A stretch of DNA of 64,000 nucleotides from an uncultured Clostridia bacterium (GCA_902477755.1 CABSIK010000001.1:248001-312000), one strand, 5' to 3'. Numbered from the stretch's first letter, positions 38,072-46,768 are shown. A program made the numbers and translations. The notes: a model not told the origin generated them from the letters alone.

Positions 38072-39919
38072 TTAATGAAGGTATCCGGCGTATACGCCTG
38101 CTTCTGCATCGGAAAACATCTTTCCGGTTTTTTCATACTCACGTTTGACAGCAAGCATCAATTCCTGCATACCAACCGTTTTTTCTTTAGATGCCCCCAA
38201 AAACGCAGCACTATATACTGCATTTTTAATGGCACTGCCTGTCAGTTCAAATTTTTCAGCAAGAAAGTCTAAATCTATATCATGATCCACCGGCATTTCT
38301 TCAGGAATGGATTTTCTCCAGATTTCCTTCCGCTCCGCCGCTGACGGAAAAGGAAACTCAATGACAAATTTCATGCGGCGTTTAAAGGCCTCATCTATAT
38401 TGTCTACAAAATTAGTAGCCAAAATCACAACACCATTATACCGTTCCATTTCCTGCAGCAAGAAAGCCGCTTCCATATTACTGTATTTATCATGTGAATC
38501 TTTGACTTCTGTTCTTTTGCCAAAAAGTGCATCTGCCTCGTCAAAAAATAGAATTCCTTGGCTTTTCTTCGCATCTTCGAATATCTGTTTCAGATTTTTT
38601 TCTGTTTCTCCGATGTACTTACTCACAACTGCTGAAAGTTCCGCCTTATAAAGCTCCATTCCAAGTTCAGCGGCAATGACCTGTGCAGCCATGGTTTTGC
38701 CTGTTCCAGGGGGGCCATAAAAAAGGACAGTAACACCACTATGAAGGTGTGTTTTTGCCATATTCCATTTTTCCAAAACGATATGGCGCAGAGAAACCTG
38801 ATCACAGCATTCTATGATTTTTCTTTTCTGTTGCTCTGGCAGCACCAGATCTTCCCATGAATATCCACACGGCACTCTTTCCAACCGACTGTTAAACTGA
38901 TGCTCCAGTACATCATGGACAGCGGCATATAACAATTCTCGTTCAATCTGTTGTCCACCACTAACATTACGGCGTTTCTCCGCCAAGAAAAAACATTTTC
39001 TAATTTCTCCCGGAGTCATTTCGTATTGATTTGCTAAAACACGCAAGGAAACATCATTTCCTATAGGATATTTTTCTGCCATACTTTTCCAACAGTCATA
39101 TCGTTCCTCCATCCCTAACGGTTGGAAAAACACAGGAGCAGCATCCAACCCTACTGGACGTGTTTCAAAAATCCATACATAAAACGGAAGGTAAGAAAGA
39201 TATTCTTTTATATCCTCTATCGTCTGCAAATCACAGATTGCCACTGCTTTCTGTTCAGCAACAGCAAAAAACAACTGCTGTTCCCAAAAACTGTCCGAAA
39301 CCAAAAAAACGGGGTCAAGCCCCTTATATTCTGCCAACCGCATAAAACATGTCTTTTTCCCAATCCCCTTTGGGCCATAAAACACAAGCGGTTCTTTGAT
39401 ATGTTTGGTCTGCAGAAAAATTTGGCTCGCTCTCGGTGAAATATTTTCAGTCCTTGCAGCAAAAATATCATCCTGCTGTACAGCGCCGCTTAAATAGGAA
39501 ATCAAATGCGACTTTGGCCGAAGCACCGTTCCTTCTTCCAAAAAAAAGCGCTGTAAAATGTTCTCTCGAAATACAGCCTGTTGTTTGTGGTTTTTCTTCC
39601 ACATATCTCTTCCCAATATAACTGTTGCACAGCCATCCACTCCGCCAAACAAAGAAAAAACATCTCCAAAACGACTGTCCCAATAAGGCAGCACCGCTAG
39701 AAAAATAAAATACGTTTCGCACGGATGCAGTCGAAAATGTTTTTCCAAATTCATTAAGCGTTCATATTCTTCATCAACTGCCATCCAGCTTTCCTTTAAG
39801 GCATCCTGAATCTGTTCATCAGAATATCTGAGCTGTGGATATTGTGCAGGATCAAGGTTGATCCCTGCATATTTTGCATAACATATCAATTCGTTGTATG
39901 CGGTTTCTTTGATAAACAT
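38072..39919 (-). CDS. AAA+ ATPase of the CIS (first copy, Afp15-type)
   Basis: 615 residues, first gene of the CIS operon. The C-terminal AAA+ module has GPPGTGKT (about residue 403), Walker B ILFFDEADALF, sensor ATN and RRMKF. An N-terminal P-loop-like motif (YGPKGIGKKT, about residue 185) is degenerate. Such ATPases are constant members of extracellular CIS loci and are thought to act in assembly. It is paralogous to the ATPase at 7143-9236. GAGAGG lies 8 bases before the ATG. Confidence 0.9.
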   Translation of the reverse strand: MFIKETAYNELICYAKYAGINLDPAQYPQLRYSDEQIQDALKESWMAVDEEYERLMNLEKHFRLHPCETYFIFLAVLPYWDSRFGDVFSLFGGVDGCATVILGRDMWKKNHKQQAVFRENILQRFFLEEGTVLRPKSHLISYLSGAVQQDDIFAARTENISPRASQIFLQTKHIKEPLVFYGPKGIGKKTCFMRLAEYKGLDPVFLVSDSFWEQQLFFAVAEQKAVAICDLQTIEDIKEYLSYLPFYVWIFETRPVGLDAAPVFFQPLGMEERYDCWKSMAEKYPIGNDVSLRVLANQYEMTPGEIRKCFFLAEKRRNVSGGQQIERELLYAAVHDVLEHQFNSRLERVPCGYSWEDLVLPEQQKRKIIECCDQVSLRHIVLEKWNMAKTHLHSGVTVLFYGPPGTGKTMAAQVIAAELGMELYKAELSAVVSKYIGETEKNLKQIFEDAKKSQGILFFDEADALFGKRTEVKDSHDKYSNMEAAFLLQEMERYNGVVILATNFVDNIDEAFKRRMKFVIEFPFPSAAERKEIWRKSIPEEMPVDHDIDLDFLAEKFELTGSAIKNAVYSAAFLGASKEKTVGMQELMLAVKREYEKTGKMFSDAEAGVYAGYLH

Positions 39920-40018
39920 CTATTTTTCCTCTCGCTGAAAACTGCAGACATTTTTTCGAATCATCAAGAAAAAATCAGGAATCACAAACTACATTTCTCT
40001 CAACAATAAAGAACCCAT

Positions 40019-40063
40019 AAAAAGTACAAGAATATCTCATTTTCTACAAAAAACGTACTTTTT
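40019..40063 (-). repeat. Inverted repeat in the CIS leader
   Basis: Perfect 9-base arms AAAAAGTAC (40019-40027) and GTACTTTTT (40055-40063) with a 27-base loop. With transcription predicted to start near 40064, the pair would form a hairpin at the very 5' end of the CIS mRNA, stabilising it or serving as an operator. Confidence 0.5.
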
Positions 40064-40070
40064 CATTTAA

Positions 40071-40098
40071 ATTATACATAATTTATCTTTTTACGCAA
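40071..40098 (-). promoter_or_regulatory. Probable CIS operon promoter
   Basis: Minus-strand TATAAT at 40071-40076 with only a weak -35 (TTGCGT at 40093-40098, spacer 16). A perfect -10 with a poor -35 is typical of promoters needing an activator. It lies 150 bases before the first CIS gene and 75 bases after the LytTR gene stop. Confidence 0.5.
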
Positions 40099-40105
40099 TA
40101 GGTTT

Positions 40106-40136
40106 GTAACGAAAAGGCTTTTTGGCGTAATGAAAA
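40106..40136 (-). promoter_or_regulatory. Direct repeats upstream of the CIS promoter (LytTR site candidate)
   Basis: GTAACGAAAA (40106-40115) and GTAATGAAAA (40127-40136) are spaced 21 bp start to start, two helical turns, and end just upstream of the weak -35. LytTR proteins bind pairs of direct repeats with about this spacing. Read on the minus strand both contain the core TTTTCRTTAC, only partly like the published LytTR consensus. Confidence 0.45.
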
Positions 40137-40150
40137 ACCAAAATTCTTAA

Positions 40151-40963
40151 TTATTCCTGAACTAATTCAATCAAATTTTTTTTGATCTCCTGATACCTTT
40201 TTTTTGGTACTGGAATCCGGCTTCCGCCATACATTGTAATTTCATAAGGATGTATGGCAGAAATGTACATATTGTTTATAACATAACTGCGATGTACAAC
40301 ACTGAAAGACTCTCCCGCTTTTTCAGCAAAATCCGCAATGCCGTCTCGATTATATATTTCCTTTCCGTCTGTTGTATAGATAATACAGTATCTGCCAACA
40401 GCATTGGCATAAAGAATTTCTGACGGCAGCAAAAAGTACGTCATGTCCTGATTATCTGTCACAACAATTTTCCGTTTACTCTGAATAGAGTGAAGTTTTG
40501 ACATCCAAAACTTCTTTGTCATCTCTCCCAAAGCATTGACAAATTTTTCTCCTTTTGCCAACCGCAGCTCGCCCATGGGATTTGAGATATGACAATGCTT
40601 GATCTTTGCTTCGCCCTGCTTCACTTCCCATACAAATGTACAGCGCTGTTGTGCCTGCAGGTAATAACCTACATTTTCATCTGTTGTAGTAACATAACGG
40701 CCTACAATAGTACATGCATTTCCAGCGTTTTGCGCTACCGTGAATTCCTGATGGGATAAATGACAAGGTTTCAATTCCTTTATAATTTCCCGAAAATCTT
40801 TTACAGTTTCCTCATATGTATCTGCATATTGGCTCTGAGCGGATCCAATCCAAACAATATTCCTATCGAAATAACTGATTGCAAATTCCGGATCCATTTG
40901 CCAGAATCTAACCAAACATTCCTGCGTTAATCCAATGATTTCCTGCAGCATCTGTTTATTCAT
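40151..40963 (-). CDS. LytTR-family regulator with NTF2/SnoaL-like sensor domain
   Basis: 270 residues. The first 130 have an NTF2-like cone fold pattern (CLVRFWQMDPEFAISYFDRNIVWIG, CTIVGRYVTT, CTFVWEVKQGEAKIKHCHIS). The last 105 are a LytTR DNA-binding domain (FLLPSEILYANAVGRYCIIYTTDGKE, FSVVHRSYVINNMYISAI, IPVPKKRY). It lacks a receiver domain, so it is probably controlled by a ligand rather than a kinase. It has its own strong promoter and sits directly upstream of the CIS operon in the same orientation, making it the likely regulator. Confidence 0.85.
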   Translation of the reverse strand: MNKQMLQEIIGLTQECLVRFWQMDPEFAISYFDRNIVWIGSAQSQYADTYEETVKDFREIIKELKPCHLSHQEFTVAQNAGNACTIVGRYVTTTDENVGYYLQAQQRCTFVWEVKQGEAKIKHCHISNPMGELRLAKGEKFVNALGEMTKKFWMSKLHSIQSKRKIVVTDNQDMTYFLLPSEILYANAVGRYCIIYTTDGKEIYNRDGIADFAEKAGESFSVVHRSYVINNMYISAIHPYEITMYGGSRIPVPKKRYQEIKKNLIELVQE

Positions 40964-40992
40964 TATTTTTCTCCTTTTTCCGACATATTAAC

Positions 40993-41022
40993 AGTATAGC
41001 ATGAAAAAAAGCCACTAGTCAA
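40993..41022 (-). promoter_or_regulatory. Promoter of the LytTR regulator gene
   Basis: Minus strand TTGACT (41017-41022) and TATACT (40993-40998) with an 18-base spacer, 30 bases before the regulator start and its GGAG site. Confidence 0.65.
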
Positions 41023-41217
41023 AAATCTTATAAAATTAATATGGTAATTTCTGTAAGAATTTGTAAACTTCTTAAATTCACCATTTCTTTGTTTTTCAAG
41101 AAAATTTGTTTGTGTATTGAATACATTTCTTAGCTGCGATTATATTCTTTCAGTATAATTTCAATGTTGCAATTTCTCATTGCCATTTGCTTTTCTTCCT
41201 TAAATAATAAAATATAT

Positions 41218-41245
41218 AAAAAACAGGGACGTTGTCCCTGTTTTT
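41218..41245 (-). terminator. Terminator after the metallophosphoesterase gene
   Basis: AACAGGGAC-gtt-GTCCCTGTT flanked by A-run and T-run; works in either direction. It lies 16 bases after the phosphoesterase stop and separates that gene from the CIS regulator. The rest of 41023-41217 is AT-rich with nothing recognisable. Confidence 0.9.
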
Positions 41246-41260
41246 CGATTTTCTATCAAC

Positions 41261-41950
41261 TTAAATTTCTATGAACTTATGATACACACCCAACAGTTTT
41301 TCTGTAATTTCCTGATCAACATGCATATGTCCAAAAAACCACTTTCTGAAATTCGGCTGACTTTCCATTGTCTGATACCACTGGTTCAAGATCAGCGGAA
41401 ACTGGTAATCATCGTCCAAGCTCTTTTGCCTGCGAATGGAACTTCTGACAAAGAGAGGCGGTTCATGTGTGATGATATATTCTATTTTATCTGCATTTTC
41501 ATAGAGCACATTCTGACCTTGATCTATTTCTGCTGCGGTTGGCTCCTCATCTTCCCACCAGCTCACGCCTTCTGTACGTCTGTCTTTATCTACGGATCTG
41601 GCACCACCGAAAACAAAAAACTTCTTTTCGTATATGTTGTACATTTCTCCTCTCATAAGATGGAAAACGCGTTGGCTGATACGATGTACTTTTCCGCCAT
41701 TCCATTCTTCAATGGGAAATGTATTCAAAAGTGCATGATTTTCATGGTTGCCATCCACAAAGGCAATGGTGCCGGGAAAAACCTGCTGAAGACTTTCCAT
41801 ATCATATATGTAATCTTTATCCCACACATACCCAGCATCACCCGCAATAATCATAATATCGGATGGATGCAGTGCTTCTTTCTCCGCAAGCCAAAACAGC
41901 GGTACAAAGGTTCTGTGCTTATCGCCAGTAATAAAAATTCTTCCATTCAT
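41261..41950 (-). CDS. Metallophosphoesterase
   Basis: 229 residues with the full calcineurin-like metal site: GDKHR at residue 9, IAGDAGYVW, VDGNHEN, THEPP and GHMH near the C terminus. Length and motif order fit single-domain cytoplasmic phosphoesterases that act on phosphate mono- or diesters; substrate unknown. The start lies 2 bases after the hydrolase gene upstream, so the two are one operon. Confidence 0.9.
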   Translation of the reverse strand: MNGRIFITGDKHRTFVPLFWLAEKEALHPSDIMIIAGDAGYVWDKDYIYDMESLQQVFPGTIAFVDGNHENHALLNTFPIEEWNGGKVHRISQRVFHLMRGEMYNIYEKKFFVFGGARSVDKDRRTEGVSWWEDEEPTAAEIDQGQNVLYENADKIEYIITHEPPLFVRSSIRRQKSLDDDYQFPLILNQWYQTMESQPNFRKWFFGHMHVDQEITEKLLGVYHKFIEI

Positions 41951-41952
41951 TC

Positions 41953-42933
41953 TTAATACTCACCACATTTATTTTTATAATAATAGATGCCGTCTTTTTC
42001 TTCTCTTAAGATTATACCTGACAAATACAAATATTGTAAATGCGAAATTGCCTCTCCTGTAGCAAACCATTTTTGAGGTGCTGGGAAGCTTTCCCAATCT
42101 TTACACATAATTTCCCATGTCATATCCTGCGCCACTGTATATGCAGTTTTCCATTCATCAGACAAAATCTTTTTTACTTCTGCCAAACGCGTTTCATGAT
42201 GACGGAAAAGCTCCTGAATACGGGCATGAACATCTTGTATTATAGTACCATGTGAAGTTAAAAGCAAATCTATCTGCAACTCGTCAACCTTCTTCAGGCT
42301 GTCCAAATAGTCTTGCAATGGATTTTCCACGCCTAATTCAATACAGATATTGGGTGTAATGGTACCGAGGATATGATCCCCACAAAACAGCACCTTTTTT
42401 TCCGCATCATAAAGGCACATGTGTCCCGGTGTATGTCCAGGTGTCAGAATGGGCTGAAAATGATAGCCGCCATATTCAAGCACATCTCCCTCATCCACAT
42501 AAGTAAAATTCACTTTTTCTGTATTGCAGTATTTTCTGCCGGGATGAATGTCTGTATTTCTGCCAAACTGTGCCTTTGGAAAGCCAAATTTGATAAAAAG
42601 ATCATCCAGCATCCGCCAATATAGATTTCCTGATTCAAAATTGATCATTTCCCCTTCTGTTTCCCCTGCCAGAATTTTGCATCCGGATTTTGCGAATTTT
42701 GAAATCAATCCACAATGATCAGAATGCAAATGAGAAATGAAAACATCATATTCTTCAATTCCCAATTCAGAAACTGCACTCTTTAATGCTGCTTCACACT
42801 CAGGTCTGTTGAAGCCTGTATCAATCATAAGATTCTTCTCGCCCAAGACAAAATAAACATTAATCTCTCTTAAGGGGTTATTGGGCAGCGGAACCACCTT
42901 TCTATAAATATTTTTTGCTACTTCTGTAAGCAT
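41953..42933 (-). CDS. Metallo-beta-lactamase fold hydrolase
   Basis: 326 residues. Zinc motifs: HLHSDHCG (about residue 86), PGHTPGH (about 165) and FCGDHILG. The C-terminal 100 residues form a helical, winged-helix-like part (VAQDMTWEIMCKDWESFPAPQKWFATGEAISHLQYL), as in glyoxalase II-like or lactonase-like thioester hydrolases of clostridia. Divergent from the MerR gene, with which it shares a 170-base control region, so it may be the regulated target. Confidence 0.88.
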   Translation of the reverse strand: MLTEVAKNIYRKVVPLPNNPLREINVYFVLGEKNLMIDTGFNRPECEAALKSAVSELGIEEYDVFISHLHSDHCGLISKFAKSGCKILAGETEGEMINFESGNLYWRMLDDLFIKFGFPKAQFGRNTDIHPGRKYCNTEKVNFTYVDEGDVLEYGGYHFQPILTPGHTPGHMCLYDAEKKVLFCGDHILGTITPNICIELGVENPLQDYLDSLKKVDELQIDLLLTSHGTIIQDVHARIQELFRHHETRLAEVKKILSDEWKTAYTVAQDMTWEIMCKDWESFPAPQKWFATGEAISHLQYLYLSGIILREEKDGIYYYKNKCGEY

Positions 42934-43020
42934 CTAAATCCATCCTTTCTTTTTCATTTTCTCAATGCATAATTTATGCTATTTTTTTCGGTAATCATGC
43001 AGTTTACTAATGCAATGTTA

Positions 43021-43060
43021 ATTCAATATTATTGAAAAATATTGAATCTTTTAGTATAAT
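43021..43060 (+). promoter_or_regulatory. merR promoter with overlapping palindrome
   Basis: TTGAAA (43032-43037), 17-base spacer, TATAAT (43055-43060). A perfect palindrome ATTCAATATT/AATATTGAAT spans 43021-43047 and covers the -35 box. It probably serves as the operator for the downstream MerR protein and could act on the divergent hydrolase genes too. Confidence 0.65.
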
Positions 43061-43103
43061 TACTCTATCATGTATATTATCATTGTGGAAAGGGGTGATA
43101 AAT

Positions 43104-43961
43104 TTGTCCGATAGAAACAAATATTATTCCATCGGAAAGGTGTCCTCCCTATGCGATGTGCCAATCAAAACTTTGCGTTACTACGACCAAATCGGTTTGC
43201 TTGTTCCACAATATCGCAAGGAAGACAGCCACTATCGGTATTACGAACATACCCAACTTCTTACGCTGCATATTATTCGCAAACTGCGTTTATTAGGTGT
43301 TTCTTTGAAAGATATTCAACGTATCATTCAGAATTGTGACAACGCAGCCATGGAGCAATGCGTTGTTTCCAGAATGCACGAAATTTCCAAACACATCCAA
43401 GAATTGCAGGAACAGCTTGCCATTGGTGAAGTATTACTCCAACGCCTGAACACAGGAAATGTGTTTCTGCAAAACAAAAATCAGGATTCGGAAAGTATCA
43501 TTCAAATTGAAAAAATCCCTTTATGTCACGTCATCTCTACCAGACGAATCAAACTGGATTACCAAAATTCAGATGTCTCTATTGACCGTTGGTCTGAACT
43601 GATTGAGCTTGCTAAAAAGTATCATCTGAAAACAATGGGTTCTATTATTTTAACATATCATAACGATCCTTTGGAACAGTTTTATAACAAAGATTGTGAT
43701 CTGGAATCCTGTATTCAGGTATCAGAACTGAAAGATGGTCCGGAATTCAAGGAATTCGGTGGTTTTTTAGCTGCTACAGCCATTCATATCGGCAAAAACG
43801 AAGATATCATTCAGACCCATGTAAAAGCCATTAAATGGCTCAAACAACAGGGATATGTTATTAGCGGCCCAATCTCCGAAGAATATATTGTCTCACCCAT
43901 TGACGTTTCGGAAGTGGAAAACCATATTACGAAAGTAATCATTCCCATTAAACGAGCCTAA
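43104..43961 (+). CDS. MerR family regulator with GyrI-like effector domain
   Basis: Start chosen at TTG 43104, preceded by GGAAAGGGGTG; translation from an upstream ATG (43032) would begin inside the promoter. The 285-residue protein has a MerR helix-turn-helix (YYSIGKVSSLCDVPIKTLRYY), a dimerisation coiled coil (about 85-125) and a C-terminal GyrI/effector-binding-like domain. BmrR/TipA-type members sense hydrophobic cations or drugs. The protein likely controls itself and the divergent hydrolases. Confidence 0.88.
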   Translation: MSDRNKYYSIGKVSSLCDVPIKTLRYYDQIGLLVPQYRKEDSHYRYYEHTQLLTLHIIRKLRLLGVSLKDIQRIIQNCDNAAMEQCVVSRMHEISKHIQELQEQLAIGEVLLQRLNTGNVFLQNKNQDSESIIQIEKIPLCHVISTRRIKLDYQNSDVSIDRWSELIELAKKYHLKTMGSIILTYHNDPLEQFYNKDCDLESCIQVSELKDGPEFKEFGGFLAATAIHIGKNEDIIQTHVKAIKWLKQQGYVISGPISEEYIVSPIDVSEVENHITKVIIPIKRA

Positions 43962-43969
43962 TTCTATCA

Positions 43970-44003
43970 TTCCTCCTGCCATGAACAGGAGGAATTCTTT
44001 GTT
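43970..44003 (+). terminator. Terminator after merR
   Basis: TTCCTCCTG-ccatgaa-CAGGAGGAA followed by TTCTTTGTTT, 9 bases after the stop. Confidence 0.85.
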
Positions 44004-44024
44004 TGCAGTAAATTACGCATAAAT

Positions 44025-44062
44025 ATAGAAATATCCTACTTTCTAAAAAAGCAGGATATTTT
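44025..44062 (-). terminator. Terminator of the acl operon
   Basis: Minus-strand hairpin AAATATCCTGCTTT / AAAGTAGGATATTT followed by CTATATTTA, just after the transporter gene stop at 44073. Confidence 0.75.
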
Positions 44063-44072
44063 CTATTTTATT

Positions 44073-45428
44073 TTATTCACTTATACAATCAGCTGCTGGC
44101 ACATCTTCCGATTTCTTTGAAGAAAAGAGATAAACACACGCCATTACGATCACACATGCAGGTACCCATGCCAACTTCCATTCGGCGAAAGGCAGCTTCA
44201 GATACAGATTTACAAACCAATCCAGATTCAAGTTCAGCAGACTATTATATGTATAAATACCGTCCAGAACACCGAAAAAGACACTTACGATGATCCCCCA
44301 CTTGCATACAGCCAAGTGTCTTTTGTTCTGACAATCCGGCATAAACACATAATACAGTACCAGAATAATTGCGCCGGGGTAAACTGCATCCTGAATAGGT
44401 GCAACGTATGTCAAAATGTTTGTCAGCCCAATTGCCCCAATGATCGCGCTGAAAATACATACAATGGTGATTGCCTTTTTATAGCCTAATTTCTTATTGG
44501 ATGCGTCCTCACAATATTCTGCGGTAGCAGCACTGATACCAATTGCAGTTGTTAAAGATGCAAATACCAAACCAATGGAGAAAATTGTTCCGCCAATCGT
44601 TCCAAGCAGTTCAAATGCTACTTGTGTATAAAGTGTAACATACTGTAGTTCAATGGTTCCGCCTGTATTTGCCCCAACAATCATATGCCCCAAATGTGTC
44701 AGTGAGAGCATCCCAATACCAACGATCCCTACACGGATAATATTTTTATTCATTCGTTCATCGGTTACACCATGTCCTTTCAGGTTGTTCAATATAACGA
44801 TACCGAAAGTCAATGCGCATAACAGTTCAGATGTTGCATACCCCTGTGTAAAACCATAAGCAAGTGCTGGTGTATCATAGGTTTTTGGCTGCCACTCGCC
44901 CAAAGGTGTCATCAAGCCTTTCCCAATAATGGCAACAACAATCAGGATCAATACTGGGAACAGGAATTTGCTGACCTTATCCATCATATCGCTGCGCCCT
45001 GCCAAAAACCAATATGTAAGAGCATAATAAAAAGCTGAAAATAAGACGATTGGAATGTGGCTATCAGGTGCAAATCCGGTTGCCTGACAGATCGCATCCC
45101 AGGAAGATGCACTCATACGAGGAATTGTGTACAATGGCCCCATGATGATAATGGTAATGGTTGTAAAGATTGGTCCGAATTTCGGCATTGCCCGTTTTGC
45201 CAATCCAAAATATGTACCTTTACCACGCGCCAAAGCTACATAAGCCAGCAAAGGCAGAAGCAAAGATGTAATGAATGCACCAATAAACGCCAGAAAAATC
45301 GAGCTGCCGCTTTCTTTCCCCCATGTCATTGGCCAAACCATACTGGATGCACCAAAGTGCATAGAATATAAGGCACCACCCATCATTAAAAGCGCGGGCA
45401 CCGATAAATCACCTTTCTTCATCCTCAT
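44073..45428 (-). CDS. LIVCS/BrnQ-type amino acid transporter
   Basis: 451 residues, hydrophobic, about 12 membrane helices. The opening LMMGGALYSMHFGASSMVWPMTWGKESG is a variant of the BrnQ motif (FxxFFGAGNLIFPP), and GPLYTIPRMSASSW matches the second family signature. Known members import branched-chain amino acids with sodium or protons. As the last gene of an operon with beta-alanyl-CoA lyases and a CoA-transferase, it more likely imports the fermented substrate (beta-alanine or a related amino acid). GGAGGAG lies 7 bases before the ATG. Confidence 0.85.
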   Translation of the reverse strand: MRMKKGDLSVPALLMMGGALYSMHFGASSMVWPMTWGKESGSSIFLAFIGAFITSLLLPLLAYVALARGKGTYFGLAKRAMPKFGPIFTTITIIIMGPLYTIPRMSASSWDAICQATGFAPDSHIPIVLFSAFYYALTYWFLAGRSDMMDKVSKFLFPVLILIVVAIIGKGLMTPLGEWQPKTYDTPALAYGFTQGYATSELLCALTFGIVILNNLKGHGVTDERMNKNIIRVGIVGIGMLSLTHLGHMIVGANTGGTIELQYVTLYTQVAFELLGTIGGTIFSIGLVFASLTTAIGISAATAEYCEDASNKKLGYKKAITIVCIFSAIIGAIGLTNILTYVAPIQDAVYPGAIILVLYYVFMPDCQNKRHLAVCKWGIIVSVFFGVLDGIYTYNSLLNLNLDWFVNLYLKLPFAEWKLAWVPACVIVMACVYLFSSKKSEDVPAADCISE

Positions 45429-45451
45429 ACTACTTCTCCTCCTTTCAAATC

Positions 45452-45525
45452 AAGATAGATGGCATCATCCTCCATTCTTTGTATCACCGTTCTCATATAT
45501 TTTCACAGACAACACCATCTATCTT
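45452..45525 (-). repeat. Long-range inverted repeat between CoA-transferase and transporter genes
   Basis: Perfect 11-base arms AAGATAGATGG (45452-45462) and CCATCTATCTT (45515-45525) with a 52-base loop fill the 117-base gap. No T-run, so an mRNA processing or stabilising hairpin is more likely than a terminator. Confidence 0.5.
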
Positions 45526-45545
45526 CCATACAAGACCACTCCACT

Positions 45546-46739
45546 TTAAATGATTTCTTTCATATAAAGTTCATCGATTTCCTGTTTTGTCATTCCCAAC
45601 AAACTGCTGTAAACCAATTCATTGTCTTCACCAAGAAGGGGTGCACCTTTTTGCACTTTATCTTCTTCTCCGTGAATCTTGATAGGTGTACCCGGGATAC
45701 GGATTTCTGCATCCATGCCTTTCTGGTAAACATTCCACAGCATGTTACGAGACTGCAGCTGGGGATGTTCTGCCGCTTCGGGAATGGTCAGAATGACACC
45801 GAACGGAATCGCAAGTTTGGTGATGATGTCCTCCAGTTCACTGATGGTTTTTGTTTGTGTCCATTCTTCAATAATAGGTTTCAAAGAAGTCAGATAGTTT
45901 TCACATCTGGCAAGATTTGTTTTGTAAAGAGGGTTTTCTGGCAGATCATTTCTGCCCATCGCACTGCACAGACCTGCAAACATCTTATCTGTACCACATC
46001 CCATTACAAATTCACCGTCTTTTGCTCGGAAGGAGTCAAAAGGTGCAATGCTGGGATCCTGGTTGCCTGCACGATGTGGTGTTTTGCCAGCAATGGTATA
46101 CTCTACAACAAAATTCTCCATAACAGAGAACAGTGTATCTACCATGGCAACGTCTACACGTCTGCCCACACCTGTTTTTTCTCTTTCATACAGTGCCATG
46201 AGGATACCCATACACAAATGAGCACCAGAATAGTTGTCGGCAATAGAAGGACCAATTTTGCAGGGAGGACCATCCGCAAAACCTGTTACACTCATCATGC
46301 CGCTCATTGCCTGTGCAACAATGTCATAACAGGGTCTGGATGCCAGAGGACCTTCCAAACCAAATCCACTGATGGATCCGTAAATGATGCGAGGATTGAT
46401 TTCTTTCAGGACATCATAGGAAAATCCTAATTTTTCCAATACACCCACTTTGTAGTTCTCGCAAACAACGTCTGCCGTTTTCACCAACTCTCGAAAAATG
46501 TTCTTACCTTCTTCGGAAGCCAAATTCAGAGTGATGCCTTTTTTGTTTCGGTTGATATATGCATAATAACCGCTGTAATCATTTTTCATAGGTCCCCAGC
46601 CTCTTGTCTGGTCACCGCTGCCAGGACGCTCGATTTTGATAACTTCCGCGCCATGATCAGCTAAATTCATTGTACAAAACGGGCCGCTGTATGCTTGTGT
46701 CAGATCTAATACACGAATTCCTTCCAATGGTCTGTTCAT
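45546..46739 (-). CDS. Family III CoA-transferase (CaiB/BaiF type)
   Basis: 397 residues, standard length. PLEGIRVLDLTQAYSGPFCTMNLADHGAEVIKIE at the start is the family signature; the catalytic Asp is in RPCYDIVAQAMSGMM (about residue 165). These enzymes move CoA between carboxylic acids through acyl-Asp intermediates. With the two acl genes upstream and the transporter downstream, the likely job is making beta-alanyl-CoA from beta-alanine. This would differ from the propionate CoA-transferase (family I) used in Clostridium propionicum. Substrate is inferred. Confidence 0.9.
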   Translation of the reverse strand: MNRPLEGIRVLDLTQAYSGPFCTMNLADHGAEVIKIERPGSGDQTRGWGPMKNDYSGYYAYINRNKKGITLNLASEEGKNIFRELVKTADVVCENYKVGVLEKLGFSYDVLKEINPRIIYGSISGFGLEGPLASRPCYDIVAQAMSGMMSVTGFADGPPCKIGPSIADNYSGAHLCMGILMALYEREKTGVGRRVDVAMVDTLFSVMENFVVEYTIAGKTPHRAGNQDPSIAPFDSFRAKDGEFVMGCGTDKMFAGLCSAMGRNDLPENPLYKTNLARCENYLTSLKPIIEEWTQTKTISELEDIITKLAIPFGVILTIPEAAEHPQLQSRNMLWNVYQKGMDAEIRIPGTPIKIHGEEDKVQKGAPLLGEDNELVYSSLLGMTKQEIDELYMKEII

Positions 46740-46768
46740 ATTCCCACCTCTTTACTTTTTTTGATAAT

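Noticed and set aside
1970..39919. Type VI secretion system
   Set aside because: There is one undivided sheath protein rather than the TssB/TssC pair, no TssJ/L/M membrane complex and no ClpV; DUF4255, LysM adaptor and Afp15-like ATPases point to the Afp/PVC type.
1970..39919. Prophage or phage tail island
   Set aside because: No terminase, portal, capsid, integrase, holin or lysin genes; the ATPases, DUF4255 and membrane proteins do not belong to phages.
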